Part shown: in pieces, positions 8,730-20,183 of the stretch
How positions within the stretch are numbered: the stretch's first letter is position 1
Layout: each line of letters starts with the position of its first letter
Origin: Corynebacterium durum
Lineage (GTDB): Bacteria; Actinomycetota; Actinomycetes; Mycobacteriales; Mycobacteriaceae
Assembly (NCBI RefSeq): GCF_030408675.1
Contig: NZ_CP047200.1
Span: 1,240,001 to 1,304,000, forward strand
Length of the DNA stretch: 64,000 bases
Reading direction: 5' to 3'
Notes under the pieces: model-generated
Told to the model about the DNA's origin: nothing
The model's input: only the letters and a program-made list of their open reading frames with translations
The model's database searches: none
Translations under genes and position numbers: made by a program

Positions 8730-10970
8730 TTATTGGTCCTCATCAGGTTTTTGCACTGGTCCGACTTGGGGATTGTGCGGATCCTGCGGCTTCTCGCGGT
8801 CATTCATGCTTGGCAGCGGTGTTTCACTCAGTGGTGGAACTTGGCCTGGTGCTGCAGGCTGAACGGACGTGACGTCGCTGGCTGGCGGGGCATCGTTATA
8901 TGTTGCGTCAGGCGTGGGCGAGTTGGCCTGAGTGCTCACCCCCACGAGAGGCGCTGGATCCTCTGCAGCAGTGATGCTGGTTTTGTTGGAGCTCTGACGG
9001 TTTCGCAGCGCTGCGATGGCCAGCAGCACAACACCAGAAATGATGAATGCAGCGACGCGAGGCAGTCCATGGAGGTTGCCGAAGTCGAAGAACATGAGTT
9101 TGCCGATGGAGGCAAATGCTAGAACAAGCCCCACAATGAGGGATGCCTGCCTGCTGAGGAATCGTGCGCGGAGCAAGACGTAGCAGGCCAGGAGCATCCA
9201 TAAGACGGATACCGTTGCGTGACCAACGAGGTAACCACCCTTCACGTTGCCTGATAGCCCGCCCAGGTAGGTGGCTATGGACACGATGGCCAGCATGGAA
9301 AGATGAAGGCTGACCAGCGCAAGCCCAGATTGAGTGGTGCCGGAAAGATGCGTTAGGCCGGAGCGGCGTCGTAAAGCAACCAGCAGCAGGATGATGATGG
9401 CGGCGGCTTGGGCAGTAGCCCAGAAAGTGCCAAGCCACAGGAAGGTGCCGCTAAGTACGCCGTCTGCGACCATGTAGGTGAGAATAAGTGCTGTTGCTGC
9501 CCAGCAGTACCAAACACCGCCGCGGAACTTTATGCCGGAGGTCATCCACCAGGTGACACCTACGGCTGTGAGGAGGAAAATGCACACCACCATTGGTTTA
9601 TTCAGCAGTACATCAGCGCCGAGTGGCGCGGCCATAACATACACAGGCAGGAAGTTGAGGGCCAGGAAGACCGAACCGAATTGGATCAGTGCTTTATTGT
9701 GATTGACTATTGCGATGGTGATGTAGCAGATTGATCCCGCAATGAGAACCCAGCTCAGGGGGCGTGTGGAGACGTGGGTAGACAACGATGGCATGGTTTC
9801 GAGTCCGAGGGCACCGAGGCCAAACAGCACGGCAGGTGCGACGATGGTCAGTAGGGGATTCCACGGCATACGCTCGGTGTTAGCGCCCATTGCGACAAAT
9901 ATAACGGCGGTGATAACCACAACGGGAGTTGTGGGAAGGATCATGGTAGATGAATCGCTGGACAATACGTAGAAGAAGGCCGTAATCAGCGTAAAGATGA
10001 CAGCAATATCAATACCCTTAGACCACTTCCGAATGTAGGCAGCGATGGCGAGGGTTGTGGGTGCGAGCGTGCTAGGAAGAGTCGAGAATTCGGCGTAGTT
10101 AACGCATGAGGCAAAATAGATGCTCCCTACTATCGACGCCCCGATACCCAAAGCAATTGCCACACCTTCCTCGTTCCACACAGTGGCTAGTGCTATGAAA
10201 CCGACGGTAAGCGCGATGATTGTTGCTGTTCCAGCGGGTTCCGGCCACCATTCAAGTATGACCACAAGGCTAAATACCGTGGCCATCGCACTGAGCAGAG
10301 ATGTGGTGCAAAAGGCGCCGACTGCCGCTTTATGTGCGTGACGCTTATGGGCTATGACACCGATTCCTCCCATCACGGCTGAGAAAGCGCTGGCTAGGAT
10401 GACTCGGCCAAGGGGGCCGAGCAGGCCATTCTGGATGGCAAGGACCACTAGGAAGAACACACCGGCAATGGTGATCAGCGTGCCCAGCGTGGCAATGACC
10501 CTCACAACAATCTGTTCCGATGTCCACCATCTGGAACGCGTGGGAAGAACCTGGTCCGCTTGCGAACCTGGTTGCCCGGGTGGCTGAATATTTGCTTGTG
10601 CACTGTACACAGGCATTGGTTGAATTGGGGGTCTCGTGAGCGGCGTGGGTTGAACAGGTGGATTCGCAGCCCCAGGATTGATATGAGGTACGCCAGGATT
10701 GATGCGTGGCCCGGCTGGATTGACGATGCCGGACGGCTGTGGGGCTGGCGCAGAGGGGGCAGAAGGCGTGGCAGCCTGTTGTTCTGCAGCTTGTTGTTCT
10801 GTGGTGGACTGACCGACAGATTCCCCCGACTGTTCTGGCGCTGAGAGCTGTTGCCGCTGGAGAAGCAGCGTGTGCATGTCCATGCGGGCTTCGCCCAGTG
10901 CCCTTTCGGCCTGACTCAGCTTTTCCAGTGTCCTTTCGAAGAGAAGTTTTTCTGAATGCGAAATCTCCAT
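8730..10970 (-). CDS. Large DUF2339-type multi-spanning membrane protein
   Basis: The 746 residues fall into four parts: a short helical N-terminus with coiled-coil character (about 1-45); a linker rich in Pro, Gln, Ala and Asn (about 50-140) with repeated INPG-like pieces; a very hydrophobic body with many successive membrane segments (probably 18 or more); and a polar Pro/Thr-rich tail. This layout is typical of predicted membrane proteins labelled DUF2339, whose function is unknown. Ribosome site AGGA lies about 9 bases before the ATG. It stands alone, convergent with uvrA and divergent from the infC operon. Confidence 0.75.
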   Translation of the reverse strand: MEISHSEKLLFERTLEKLSQAERALGEARMDMHTLLLQRQQLSAPEQSGESVGQSTTEQQAAEQQAATPSAPSAPAPQPSGIVNPAGPRINPGVPHINPGAANPPVQPTPLTRPPIQPMPVYSAQANIQPPGQPGSQADQVLPTRSRWWTSEQIVVRVIATLGTLITIAGVFFLVVLAIQNGLLGPLGRVILASAFSAVMGGIGVIAHKRHAHKAAVGAFCTTSLLSAMATVFSLVVILEWWPEPAGTATIIALTVGFIALATVWNEEGVAIALGIGASIVGSIYFASCVNYAEFSTLPSTLAPTTLAIAAYIRKWSKGIDIAVIFTLITAFFYVLSSDSSTMILPTTPVVVITAVIFVAMGANTERMPWNPLLTIVAPAVLFGLGALGLETMPSLSTHVSTRPLSWVLIAGSICYITIAIVNHNKALIQFGSVFLALNFLPVYVMAAPLGADVLLNKPMVVCIFLLTAVGVTWWMTSGIKFRGGVWYCWAATALILTYMVADGVLSGTFLWLGTFWATAQAAAIIILLLVALRRRSGLTHLSGTTQSGLALVSLHLSMLAIVSIATYLGGLSGNVKGGYLVGHATVSVLWMLLACYVLLRARFLSRQASLIVGLVLAFASIGKLMFFDFGNLHGLPRVAAFIISGVVLLAIAALRNRQSSNKTSITAAEDPAPLVGVSTQANSPTPDATYNDAPPASDVTSVQPAAPGQVPPLSETPLPSMNDREKPQDPHNPQVGPVQKPDEDQ

Positions 10971-11020
10971 GGTTTTGATCCTAAGGAACCCACAGCGTAC
11001 GCAGCTAAAAAGTTATCAAC

Positions 11021-11049
11021 TTGCAACGTTATGGGGTTAGTGATAGATT
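11021..11049 (+). promoter_or_regulatory. Promoter of the infC-rpmI-rplT operon
   Basis: TTGCAA at 11021-11026 and TAGATT at 11044-11049 are separated by 17 bases, a good sigma-A-type match. Transcription would start near 11056, giving a leader of about 260 bases before the IF-3 start. Confidence 0.55.
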
Positions 11050-11055
11050 GATATG

Positions 11056-11315
11056 CGCTACCGCCTAGAAACTGTGCTGTGCATGGATTTTAGGCCGCAA
11101 GTGGAGATCCCTCCCACCAGAAGCCGCCACATCGTGGCAGGATAATGGTTATTGTGAAGTTCACCTCACTGCTACGCGCAGTGTAGATGCTTCTTGGCAT
11201 GATGGATCTCCCGCTTTCATAGAATAATGGAAGCGGGTTTTTGTGTGTCATGTAGGGAAAACTAGTTGCGGTACGGTGCGTACATTATCTCTATCACTGC
11301 AACTTAGGAGTACAC
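11056..11315 (+). promoter_or_regulatory. Structured leader upstream of infC
   Basis: The 345 bases between the DUF2339 start and infC hold no convincing gene. The transcribed part contains a hairpin GCCAC-atc-GTGGC (11126-11138), a hairpin CACTGC-tacgc-GCAGTG (11167-11183), and a terminator hairpin (11210-11242). GGAGATCC (11103-11110) is exactly complementary to GGATCTCC (11204-11211), which runs into the first bases of the terminator stem, so an alternative fold could weaken the terminator. Leader attenuation is known for infC/L35/L20 operons in other phyla; function here is inferred. Confidence 0.5.
11210..11242 (+). terminator. Intrinsic terminator inside the infC leader (possible attenuator)
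   Basis: CCCGCTTTC (11210-11218) pairs with GGAAGCGGG (11229-11237), nine pairs with one wobble and a 10-base loop, followed by TTTTT (11238-11242). It lies 73 bases before the infC start and after the predicted promoter, so transcripts must pass it to reach infC. Confidence 0.7.
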
Positions 11316-11837
11316 ATCAGCGCTGAAGCTCGCATTAATGAGCGTATTCGAGTTCCCGAGGTCCGTCTTGTGGGCCCCAGTGGCGAACAGGTGGGCATCG
11401 TCCGCATTGAGGATGCTCGCAAGTTAGCGTATGAGGCTGATCTTGATTTGGTTGAGGTTGCCCCGAACGCTAAACCTCCGGTCTGCAAAATCATGGACTA
11501 CGGCAAGTTCAAGTATGAAGCTGCACAGAAGGCACGCGAGGCTCGTAAGAACCAGCAGCAGACTGTTGTCAAGGAGCAGAAGCTTCGTCCCAAGATTGAT
11601 GATCACGATTATGAGACGAAGAAAGGTAATGTGATCCGGTTCTTGGAGAAGGGTTCCAAGGTGAAGGTGACAATCATGTTCCGTGGTCGTGAGCAATCAC
11701 GTCCCGAGCTTGGTTACCGTCTCTTGGACCGTTTGGCAGCCGACGTCGCCGATTACGGCGTTGTTGAAACCAAGGCAAAGCAGGATGGCCGCAATATGAC
11801 CATGGTCATCGGCCCGGTGCGCAAGGGCAAGAAGTAA
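11316..11837 (+). CDS. infC: Translation initiation factor IF-3, probable AUC start
   Basis: IF-3 binds the 30S subunit, keeps subunits apart and proofreads start-codon choice. The protein has the IF-3 N domain ([21 protein letters not shown]), linker ([16 protein letters not shown]), and C domain ([25 protein letters not shown]). The first in-frame ATG or GTG would start inside or after the N domain (GTG 11367-11369, M-like at 11370). Homology begins at [12 protein letters not shown], and ATC 11316-11318 sits 5 bases after AGGAG (11306-11310). No ATG, GTG or TTG lies in frame between the stop at 11253 and this site. A rare AUU/AUC start is the known autoregulatory device of infC in other bacteria. 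173 residues from ATC, a normal length. Confidence 0.93.
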   Translation: MSAEARINERIRVPEVRLVGPSGEQVGIVRIEDARKLAYEADLDLVEVAPNAKPPVCKIMDYGKFKYEAAQKAREARKNQQQTVVKEQKLRPKIDDHDYETKKGNVIRFLEKGSKVKVTIMFRGREQSRPELGYRLLDRLAADVADYGVVETKAKQDGRNMTMVIGPVRKGKK

Positions 11838-11870
11838 AGACACATTCTAGGGTTTTAAGGACTAAATCTC

Positions 11871-12065
11871 ATGAAGCAAAAGACCCACAAGGGCACCGCA
11901 AAGCGTGTAAAGGTAACCGGTTCCGGCAAGCTCCGTCGCGAGCAGGCGAACCGCCGCCACCTCCTCGAAGGCAAGCCGTCCACCCGTACTCGTCGCCTGA
12001 AGGGCACGACGGAAGTGGCTAAAGCTGACACCAAGCGTGTTAAGCGGCTGCTCGGCCAGGCTTAA
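11871..12065 (+). CDS. rpmI: 50S ribosomal protein L35
   Basis: This 64-residue, very basic protein has the L35 pattern [19 protein letters not shown], followed by RR and Lys-rich stretches and the [14 protein letters not shown] block. L35 is a small large-subunit protein. It lies 33 bases after infC and 53 bases before rplT, the standard infC-rpmI-rplT order, and so is probably controlled with IF-3. Normal length. Confidence 0.97.
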   Translation: MKQKTHKGTAKRVKVTGSGKLRREQANRRHLLEGKPSTRTRRLKGTTEVAKADTKRVKRLLGQA

Positions 12066-12118
12066 TCGCCGCCTGTTCACCCCTCCACCAACTCTCAAAG
12101 ATTTAAGGAAGTATTACT

Positions 12119-12502
12119 GTGGCACGTGTCAAGCGGTCAGTAAACGCCAAGAAGAAGCGTCGTACAATTCTGAAGTCCGCGAAGGGCTACCGCGGCCAGC
12201 GTTCTCGCCTGTACCGCAAGGCTAAGGAACAGTGGCTGCACTCCATGACTTACGCCTACCGCGACCGCCGTGCGCGTAAGCGTGAGTTCCGTCGTCTGTG
12301 GATCCAGCGCATCAATGCTGCCGCCCGCATGAACGGCATCACCTACAACCGTCTCATCCAGGGCCTGCGCCTTGCCGAGATTGAGGTGGACCGTAAGATT
12401 CTTGCGGAGCTAGCTGTCAACGATTTCGCTGCGTTCTCCGCAATTTGCGAGGCCGCCAAGGCTGCCCTGCCGGAGGACGTTAACGCCCCTAAGGCTGCGT
12501 AA
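12119..12502 (+). CDS. rplT: 50S ribosomal protein L20
   Basis: This 127-residue protein starts at GTG 12119, with AAGGAAG just upstream, and reads [19 protein letters not shown], then [16 protein letters not shown] and the [13 protein letters not shown] block, all typical of L20. L20 binds 23S rRNA, is needed for early 50S assembly, and represses its own operon in several bacteria. The Ala/Glu-rich C-terminus is slightly longer than in E. coli, as is usual in actinobacteria. Last gene of the operon; a long hairpin follows. Confidence 0.97.
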   Translation: MARVKRSVNAKKKRRTILKSAKGYRGQRSRLYRKAKEQWLHSMTYAYRDRRARKREFRRLWIQRINAAARMNGITYNRLIQGLRLAEIEVDRKILAELAVNDFAAFSAICEAAKAALPEDVNAPKAA

Positions 12503-12526
12503 GTAATATCGTGCCTTTTATGGCAA

Positions 12527-12564
12527 GAAGGTCCTGGTGTCATATCATTGCCACCAGGGCCTTC
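12527..12564 (+). terminator. Hairpin after rplT
   Basis: The arm 12527-12539 (GAAGGTCCTGGTG) pairs with 12552-12564 (CACCAGGGCCTTC), 13 pairs with one wobble and a 12-base loop. It has no T-run after it, so it may end the operon weakly or protect the 3' end of the mRNA. Confidence 0.55.
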
Positions 12565-12647
12565 CGCTTGTATTGAGGATTTTCGGTAGCATGGGTATGT
12601 TTACAGAATTCTTAGTGTTCTACAAGCGTCTAGGCGGGAGATAAGGC

Positions 12648-13166
12648 ATGACTTTTGATTTCGGTGGTCGGCAGTACGATAAAGACGGGCTGCCTATTGA
12701 AAAGACACCGCCACCAGCAGCAACGCCCCAGGTCAATCCATCACCGTCCTACCAGCAGCCGCAGCAGCAGGCACCATTCGCACAGCCCCAGCAGCAGACG
12801 CCTGGGTTTGCTACGCCAACGCCTCAGTCTCAGCCAGCCCCTTTTGCACAACCGCTGATGCAACAACCTGGGTATGGTGTGGCGGCCCCAGTTCCTGTGG
12901 GCTACCAGCAGAAGTCGTGGGTTGCATCCTTCCTGCTTGCCTTTTTCCTTGGGTCTTTTGGGGTCCACAACTTTTACCTCGGCTACTCCAGCCGTGCGAA
13001 GGTTCAGCTGCTACTGGGGGTCGGTGGTATCGTGACCTCACCTTTCATCATTGGGTTTCTTCCCTTGTTAGCTGTCGGTGTGTGGGCATTTATCGAGTTC
13101 ATTATGATTCTGCTTTCGGTGGGCGAATTTGCACACGATGCCCAGGGAGTACCGCTTCAAAAGTAG
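12648..13166 (+). CDS. TM2-domain membrane protein
   Basis: The 172 residues divide into a polar N-terminus with a Pro/Gln-rich low-complexity stretch (about 20-88, with repeated QQPQQQ and FAQP pieces) and a C-terminal TM2 domain. The TM2 domain starts KSWVASFLLAFFLGSFGVHN and continues FYLG, a short turn, and a second and third hydrophobic stretch. The G-x-FG-x-HxFYLG core is the family signature. TM2 proteins are small membrane proteins of unknown role; the proline-rich tail is probably cytoplasmic. It is a single gene with a spacer on both sides. Confidence 0.85.
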   Translation: MTFDFGGRQYDKDGLPIEKTPPPAATPQVNPSPSYQQPQQQAPFAQPQQQTPGFATPTPQSQPAPFAQPLMQQPGYGVAAPVPVGYQQKSWVASFLLAFFLGSFGVHNFYLGYSSRAKVQLLLGVGGIVTSPFIIGFLPLLAVGVWAFIEFIMILLSVGEFAHDAQGVPLQK

Positions 13167-13193
13167 GGCGGGGCTGCTGCTAGCCTTAGTCAC

Positions 13194-14033
13194 ATGGCTG
13201 TCGATTTCACCTCTCCTTTTACCGAACGCACCCCCAGGATTGTGCAGGCTGGAAAGCTGCATCGTGCGGCAGGGCGTCGTAAAGCGGGGCGGTTTCTGGT
13301 GGAAGGGGAAAACGCGGTTGATGCCGCGGTATCCACGGGGGCGGCAACAGATGTGTTTGTGACGGAGCAGGCGTACCAACGGTTTGGCGATATCGTCCAG
13401 GTCGCCGGCCATCTGGACGTATACGTGCATGCCATTACCGATAAAGCGGCGAAGGCGCTGTCGGATACGGTGCACTCCACTGGGATTTTTGCGGTATGTA
13501 CGTCGGTGCTGTGGTCAGTGGATAAGGCGCTGCGTGGCAGGCCACGGCTGGTGAGCGTTCCGGTGCAGACTTCTGAGCCGGGTAACGCCGGGACAATGAT
13601 TCGCGTGAGTGATGCGGTGGGGGCGGATTCGGTCATTTTTGCTGGTGAAGCGGTTGATCCGTTGGGCGGCAAGGTGGTGCGCGCGTCGGCGGGATCGCTG
13701 TTCCACATTCCTGTGGCGCGTGATGCTTCGGTGACTGGAACAATCAAAAGGGTCAAGGCTAAGGGCTTAACTATTCTCGCAGCCACCGCCGACGGTGAGA
13801 TTGACCTAGATGATGCGGGGGATCTGCTGCGGGAGCCCACTGCCTGGTTGTTTGGCAATGAGGCGCACGGTTTGGGGGAGGAGGCGATCGCTGGTGCTGA
13901 TCACCTTGTGCGCATTCCTATTCGTGGTCGCGCCGAGTCGCTGAACCTGGCGACAGCAGCGGCGATTTGTTTGTATGAGTCAGCAAAGGCTCAACACCAG
14001 GCTCAGCGTCAAGCGCAGCAGCATGCCGAGTAA
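13194..14033 (+). CDS. TrmH/SpoU-family RNA 2'-O-methyltransferase
   Basis: This 279-residue protein has an N-terminal substrate-binding region (residues about 15-100; RAAGRRKAGRFLVEGENAV) and a C-terminal SPOUT knot domain. The SAM-binding motifs are NAGTMIRVSDAVGAD, WLFGNEAHGLGEEA and IPIRGRAESLNLATAAAI. Such enzymes methylate ribose 2'-OH groups of 23S rRNA or tRNA. The layout is that of the TsnR/RlmB-like group; the exact nucleotide is unknown. It lies upstream of pheST, a common actinobacterial order. The Gln/Ala-rich C-terminal tail is non-conserved. Confidence 0.88.
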   Translation: MAVDFTSPFTERTPRIVQAGKLHRAAGRRKAGRFLVEGENAVDAAVSTGAATDVFVTEQAYQRFGDIVQVAGHLDVYVHAITDKAAKALSDTVHSTGIFAVCTSVLWSVDKALRGRPRLVSVPVQTSEPGNAGTMIRVSDAVGADSVIFAGEAVDPLGGKVVRASAGSLFHIPVARDASVTGTIKRVKAKGLTILAATADGEIDLDDAGDLLREPTAWLFGNEAHGLGEEAIAGADHLVRIPIRGRAESLNLATAAAICLYESAKAQHQAQRQAQQHAE

Positions 14034-14109
14034 GTCTCGCGTGCAGCGCGCTGACCCGCTATGATGGCTGGGTTAGTGTGTTTGACAAGCCATGAACCGC
14101 GAGAGATAA

Positions 14110-15180
<1,071 letters not shown>

Positions 15181-15200
15181 GTTGTAGGAGTTTGTGAGTC

Positions 15201-17726
15201 ATGCTTGTTGCACAGAATTGGCTGTCGAGGCTGCTTCGTGGTGTTAATCCGTCGTGGGACGGTGTTTCTGCGGAGGAGATGGACGCGGCGTTCGTCCGCG
15301 TCGGGTTTGAGACTGAGGGTTTCGAACCCATCCCAGAAACCACTGGTCCGCTAGTGATCGGCCGGGTGGAGTCGATTGAGGAGCTGACTGGTTTTAAAAA
15401 GCCCATTCGCCATTGCATGATGAATGTAGGAAATGCTAATGGCACAGGTGAACTGCAGTCCATTATTTGTGGTGCCCGGAACTTCTCAGAGGGCGACATG
15501 GTTGTGGTGGCGCTTCCTGGCTGCGTGCTGCCTGGTGATTTCGCTATTTCGGCTCGGGAAACCTATGGCCGTATGTCTGCGGGCATGATTTGTTCCGCAG
15601 CGGAATTGGGGCTGACCCCGCAACAGAACAAAGGCATTATCACGCTTGATCCTCAGCTGCAGGTTGAGGTGGGCGCGGATGCCCGTCCGGTGATTGGACT
15701 TTCCGACACTGTTTTTGACGTCAATATCACCCCGGATCGTGGTTACGCCTTGTCGGCGCGGGGATTGTCCCGAGAGATCGCCTCGGCGCTGGACCTAGAC
15801 TTTAGCGATGTGGCGGAGAATCCGCAGCTTGCGGGCCTGAGTGTTACTGTGCCGGATGTTTCTGGGGACTTGCTATCGGTTGAGCTGCGACCAGAGACGA
15901 AGGCTCTTCGTTTCGGTCTGCGTAAGGTCTCCGGCATTGACCCAACTGTGGAATCCCCCTGGTGGTTACAGCGTGAGTTGATGCTGTGCGGTCAACGCCC
16001 CGTCAACGCCGCCACTGACGTGACCAACTACCTGATGTTGTTGCTGGGCCAGCCGATGCACGCTTTCGATGTGGATCGCATTACTGGCGATTTGGTGGTA
16101 CGCTGCGCCGCTGAGGGTGAAAAGATGACCACGCTTGATGATGTTCAGCGTGAGCTCCACGCCGAAGATGTGGTGATTTGCGACGATTCTGGTGTGCAGT
16201 CCCTGGCCGGTGTCATGGGTGGTTCCACCTCCGAAATTTCCGACACCACCACCGATGTCTACTTTGAGGCCGCCACCTGGGACCCCATTACCGTGGCTCG
16301 CACCTCGCGCCGCCACAAGCTCAGCTCGGAGGCTTCTCGACGTTTCGAGCGGGGCGTCGACCCCGCACTTGTTGAGGTTGCGCTGGACATGGCTGCATCG
16401 CTGCTGGTCAGTATCGCTGGCGGCACTATTTCTGCCGAACGCACCATCGTTGGCGACGTTCCTAGGCGCCCCAGCATTCTCATGGCGGCATCTTTGCCCG
16501 GTGACATCGCAGGTGTGGAGTACTCTCGCGATACGGTCATTGATCGACTGGAAGAAATCGGCTGCACGGTCGAGGTGTCTTCCTGTGGAGCGAAGTTAGA
16601 GGTCACACCACCAACATGGCGCACAGACCTCACCATGCCCGCCGACTTGGTAGAGGAGGTCTTGCGTCTAGAAGGGCTGGAAGACATTCCGTCCATTGTG
16701 CCCACCGCACCGGCAGGACGCGGACTTACTCCCGCCCAACGTCGACGCCGCGCCATCGGGCATGCGCTTGCCTACAACGGATACGCAGAAATCCTGCCCA
16801 CACCCTTCATTGCTGATGATGTGTTTGACGTGTGGAATCTGCCTGCGGACGATCCGCGTCGTAACGTCGTGACCGTTCAAAACCCCCTAGAGGCATCCAA
16901 CTCGTCGCTGGGAACAACGTTGCTTCCGTCCATGCTGGACGCAGTGAAGCGCAATATCTCCCGAGGTGAACCCAACGTGGCGTTGTTTGGTGTTGAGCAG
17001 GTAACTATAGCTCATGGTCATGGAGTGTCGCCCATGCCGTCTGTGGCAAATCGCCCCAGCGATGAGCAGATCGCCGACTTGCTGGACTCCCTCCCAGTGC
17101 AGCCCTTGCACGTGGCCACGGTGGGAACCGGACAGTGGGAGCTGACCGGGCCATGGGGCGATGGGCGCGCCTACAGCTACGCCGATGCCATCGAATCGGC
17201 CCAGGTGGTTGCCCGCGCCGCGGGTGTGGACCTCACCCTGGAGAATGCCGAGATGCTGCCTTGGCACCCCGGGCGCTGTGCTGCTCTGAAAGTGGGGGAG
17301 ACCGTTGTTGGTTACGCCGGTGAATTGCATCCTCAGGTGCTGGAACGCGCCGGGCTTCCCGCACGTACGTGTGCCATGGAGTTGGACGTCTCGGCACTGC
17401 CGTTTGATCAGAAGCTTCCGGCACCAGTGCTGAGCTCGTTCCCTGCATTGCTGCAGGACGTGGCATTGGTTGTTGATGAAGCTGTCCCTGCCGAGTCGGT
17501 ACGCGCTGTGGTAGAAGAAGGTGCCGGTACCAGCGGGCTGTTGGAAAGCGTGGAATTGTTTGACGTCTACCGTTCTGAAGCACTTGGTGAGGGCAAAAAG
17601 TCACTTGCGTTTTCCCTGCGCTTCCGTGCACCGGATCGCACCCTCACAGACGATGAGTGCTCCGAGGCTCGCCTGCAGGCGGTGGAGCGCGCGGGGCAGA
17701 GGTTTGGTGCGGAGCTTCGGGCATAA
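15201..17726 (+). CDS. pheT: Phenylalanyl-tRNA synthetase beta subunit
   Basis: The 841 residues are the usual full length. Domains in order: a tRNA-binding OB fold (about 45-155; MNVGNANGTGELQSIICGARNF), the B3/B4 editing region (CGQRPVNAATDVTNYLMLLLGQPMHAFD), B5 (about 415-490), the catalytic-like core (QNPLEASNSSLGTTLLPSML), and a C-terminal anticodon-binding FDX-ACB domain (FPALLQDVALVVDEAVP). The Shine-Dalgarno TAGGAG precedes ATG. It forms an operon with pheS and ends at a strong terminator. Confidence 0.97.
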   Translation: MLVAQNWLSRLLRGVNPSWDGVSAEEMDAAFVRVGFETEGFEPIPETTGPLVIGRVESIEELTGFKKPIRHCMMNVGNANGTGELQSIICGARNFSEGDMVVVALPGCVLPGDFAISARETYGRMSAGMICSAAELGLTPQQNKGIITLDPQLQVEVGADARPVIGLSDTVFDVNITPDRGYALSARGLSREIASALDLDFSDVAENPQLAGLSVTVPDVSGDLLSVELRPETKALRFGLRKVSGIDPTVESPWWLQRELMLCGQRPVNAATDVTNYLMLLLGQPMHAFDVDRITGDLVVRCAAEGEKMTTLDDVQRELHAEDVVICDDSGVQSLAGVMGGSTSEISDTTTDVYFEAATWDPITVARTSRRHKLSSEASRRFERGVDPALVEVALDMAASLLVSIAGGTISAERTIVGDVPRRPSILMAASLPGDIAGVEYSRDTVIDRLEEIGCTVEVSSCGAKLEVTPPTWRTDLTMPADLVEEVLRLEGLEDIPSIVPTAPAGRGLTPAQRRRRAIGHALAYNGYAEILPTPFIADDVFDVWNLPADDPRRNVVTVQNPLEASNSSLGTTLLPSMLDAVKRNISRGEPNVALFGVEQVTIAHGHGVSPMPSVANRPSDEQIADLLDSLPVQPLHVATVGTGQWELTGPWGDGRAYSYADAIESAQVVARAAGVDLTLENAEMLPWHPGRCAALKVGETVVGYAGELHPQVLERAGLPARTCAMELDVSALPFDQKLPAPVLSSFPALLQDVALVVDEAVPAESVRAVVEEGAGTSGLLESVELFDVYRSEALGEGKKSLAFSLRFRAPDRTLTDDECSEARLQAVERAGQRFGAELRA

Positions 17727-17751
17727 AACGCCATTAGTCTCTTACTGCTGA

Positions 17752-17791
17752 AAAATCGTTGTGCTACCTGCATGGAGCACAACGATTTTTG
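17752..17791. terminator. Strong terminator after pheT
   Basis: AAAAATCGTTGTGCT (17752-17766) and AGCACAACGATTTTT (17777-17791) are perfectly complementary over 15 bases, with a 10-base loop and T-rich ends on both strands. A classic intrinsic terminator for the pheST operon that could work in both directions. Confidence 0.9.
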
Positions 17792-17866
17792 CGTTGCGGG
17801 ACCTATACATACTTCCGCTAGTTCCACACGCTAGTTCCGCGAATGTCGTGCAAGTATCGTGGCAAT

Positions 17867-18956
<1,090 letters not shown>

Positions 18957-19011
18957 CCACGTCACTGATTGACCCACCACTATTCCATTTATTTGCCTAC
19001 GAAGGATAACC

Positions 19012-20172
19012 ATGAGCATCACCACCCCCGCCGGGTTTAGCGCCGCTGCCACAACGGCAGGGATCAAAGCATCCGGGAAGAAAGACATGGCGCTTGTTGT
19101 CAATAACGGCCCGGATTACACAGCTGCGGGCGTATTTACCCGTAACCGCGTGGTTGCCGCTCCGGTGAAGCTTACCCGCCGCGCTGTTGCTGATGGCCAG
19201 CTCAGGGCCGTGGTGTACAACTCCGGTAACGCCAATGCCTGCAACGGTGCACAAGGTGATGCTGATGCTTACCACACTGCAGAACAGCTTGCGGCGCTTC
19301 TCGACGTCCCGGTGTCCGAGGTTGCAGTCTGCTCCACAGGCTTGATCGGCGAACCGTTGCCCATGCCCATTCTTCTCGAGGGACTGGCACCGCTGGTTGA
19401 TGGGCTTGGATCTCAGCCCACTGATGGCACTGCTGCGGCCGAAGCCATCATGACCACAGATATGGTGGTTAAAGAAACCGTTGTCCATGGTGAGGGCTGG
19501 ACTATCGGCGGCATGGGGAAAGGCGCTGGCATGATGGCGCCCTCGTTGGCCACCATGTTGGTATGCCTGACCACCGATGCTTCCATCACGCCAGACATGG
19601 CAGATGCCGCGCTTCGCGCCGCCACATCCGTGACCTTTGACACGCTCGATATTGACGGCTCCACCTCGACCAACGACACCGTAGTGCTCCTCGCATCTGG
19701 CGCATCGGGGGTAACGCCCAGCCAGGAAGAATTCGCCCAGGCTGTTCGTGCCGCATGCGATGACCTCGCATCACAGATGCAGGCAGATGCGGAAGGTGTG
19801 ACAAAGCGGGTGAGCATCACGGTCGTCGGCACTAGCACCGATGAGCAAGCTCTCGCAGCAGCCCGAACCGTGGGGCGCGACAACCTGTTCAAATGCGCCA
19901 TGTTCGGATCCGACCCCAACTGGGGGCGCGTGCTTGCGGCCGTCGGAATGGCCGACGCCGACATGGACCCAGAACACATTTCCGTCTATTTCAACGATCA
20001 AGCCGTATGCCTTGATTCCTGCGGTGCTCCCGGCGCGCGTGATGTCGATCTATCCGGCGCGGATATTGAGGTTCGCATTGACCTTGGCACTGGGGGCCCC
20101 GGACGCGCTACCGTAAAAACCACTGACCTCAGCCATGCCTATGTAGAAATCAACTCCGAATACTCAACCTAG
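19012..20172 (+). CDS. argJ: Bifunctional glutamate N-acetyltransferase/ornithine acetyltransferase
   Basis: ArgJ moves the acetyl group from N-acetylornithine to glutamate, closing the acetyl cycle; bifunctional forms also use acetyl-CoA. The 386-residue precursor cuts itself at an Ala-Thr bond, visible as [14 protein letters not shown], with KGAGMMAP before it; the new N-terminal Thr is the nucleophile. The N-terminal [14 protein letters not shown] and C-terminal GSDPNWGR blocks are also typical. Because ArgJ is present, argA and argE are not needed. Sequence alone does not show whether it is mono- or bifunctional. Confidence 0.96.
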   Translation: MSITTPAGFSAAATTAGIKASGKKDMALVVNNGPDYTAAGVFTRNRVVAAPVKLTRRAVADGQLRAVVYNSGNANACNGAQGDADAYHTAEQLAALLDVPVSEVAVCSTGLIGEPLPMPILLEGLAPLVDGLGSQPTDGTAAAEAIMTTDMVVKETVVHGEGWTIGGMGKGAGMMAPSLATMLVCLTTDASITPDMADAALRAATSVTFDTLDIDGSTSTNDTVVLLASGASGVTPSQEEFAQAVRAACDDLASQMQADAEGVTKRVSITVVGTSTDEQALAAARTVGRDNLFKCAMFGSDPNWGRVLAAVGMADADMDPEHISVYFNDQAVCLDSCGAPGARDVDLSGADIEVRIDLGTGGPGRATVKTTDLSHAYVEINSEYST

Positions 20173-20183
20173 GAGCCCAGTAC

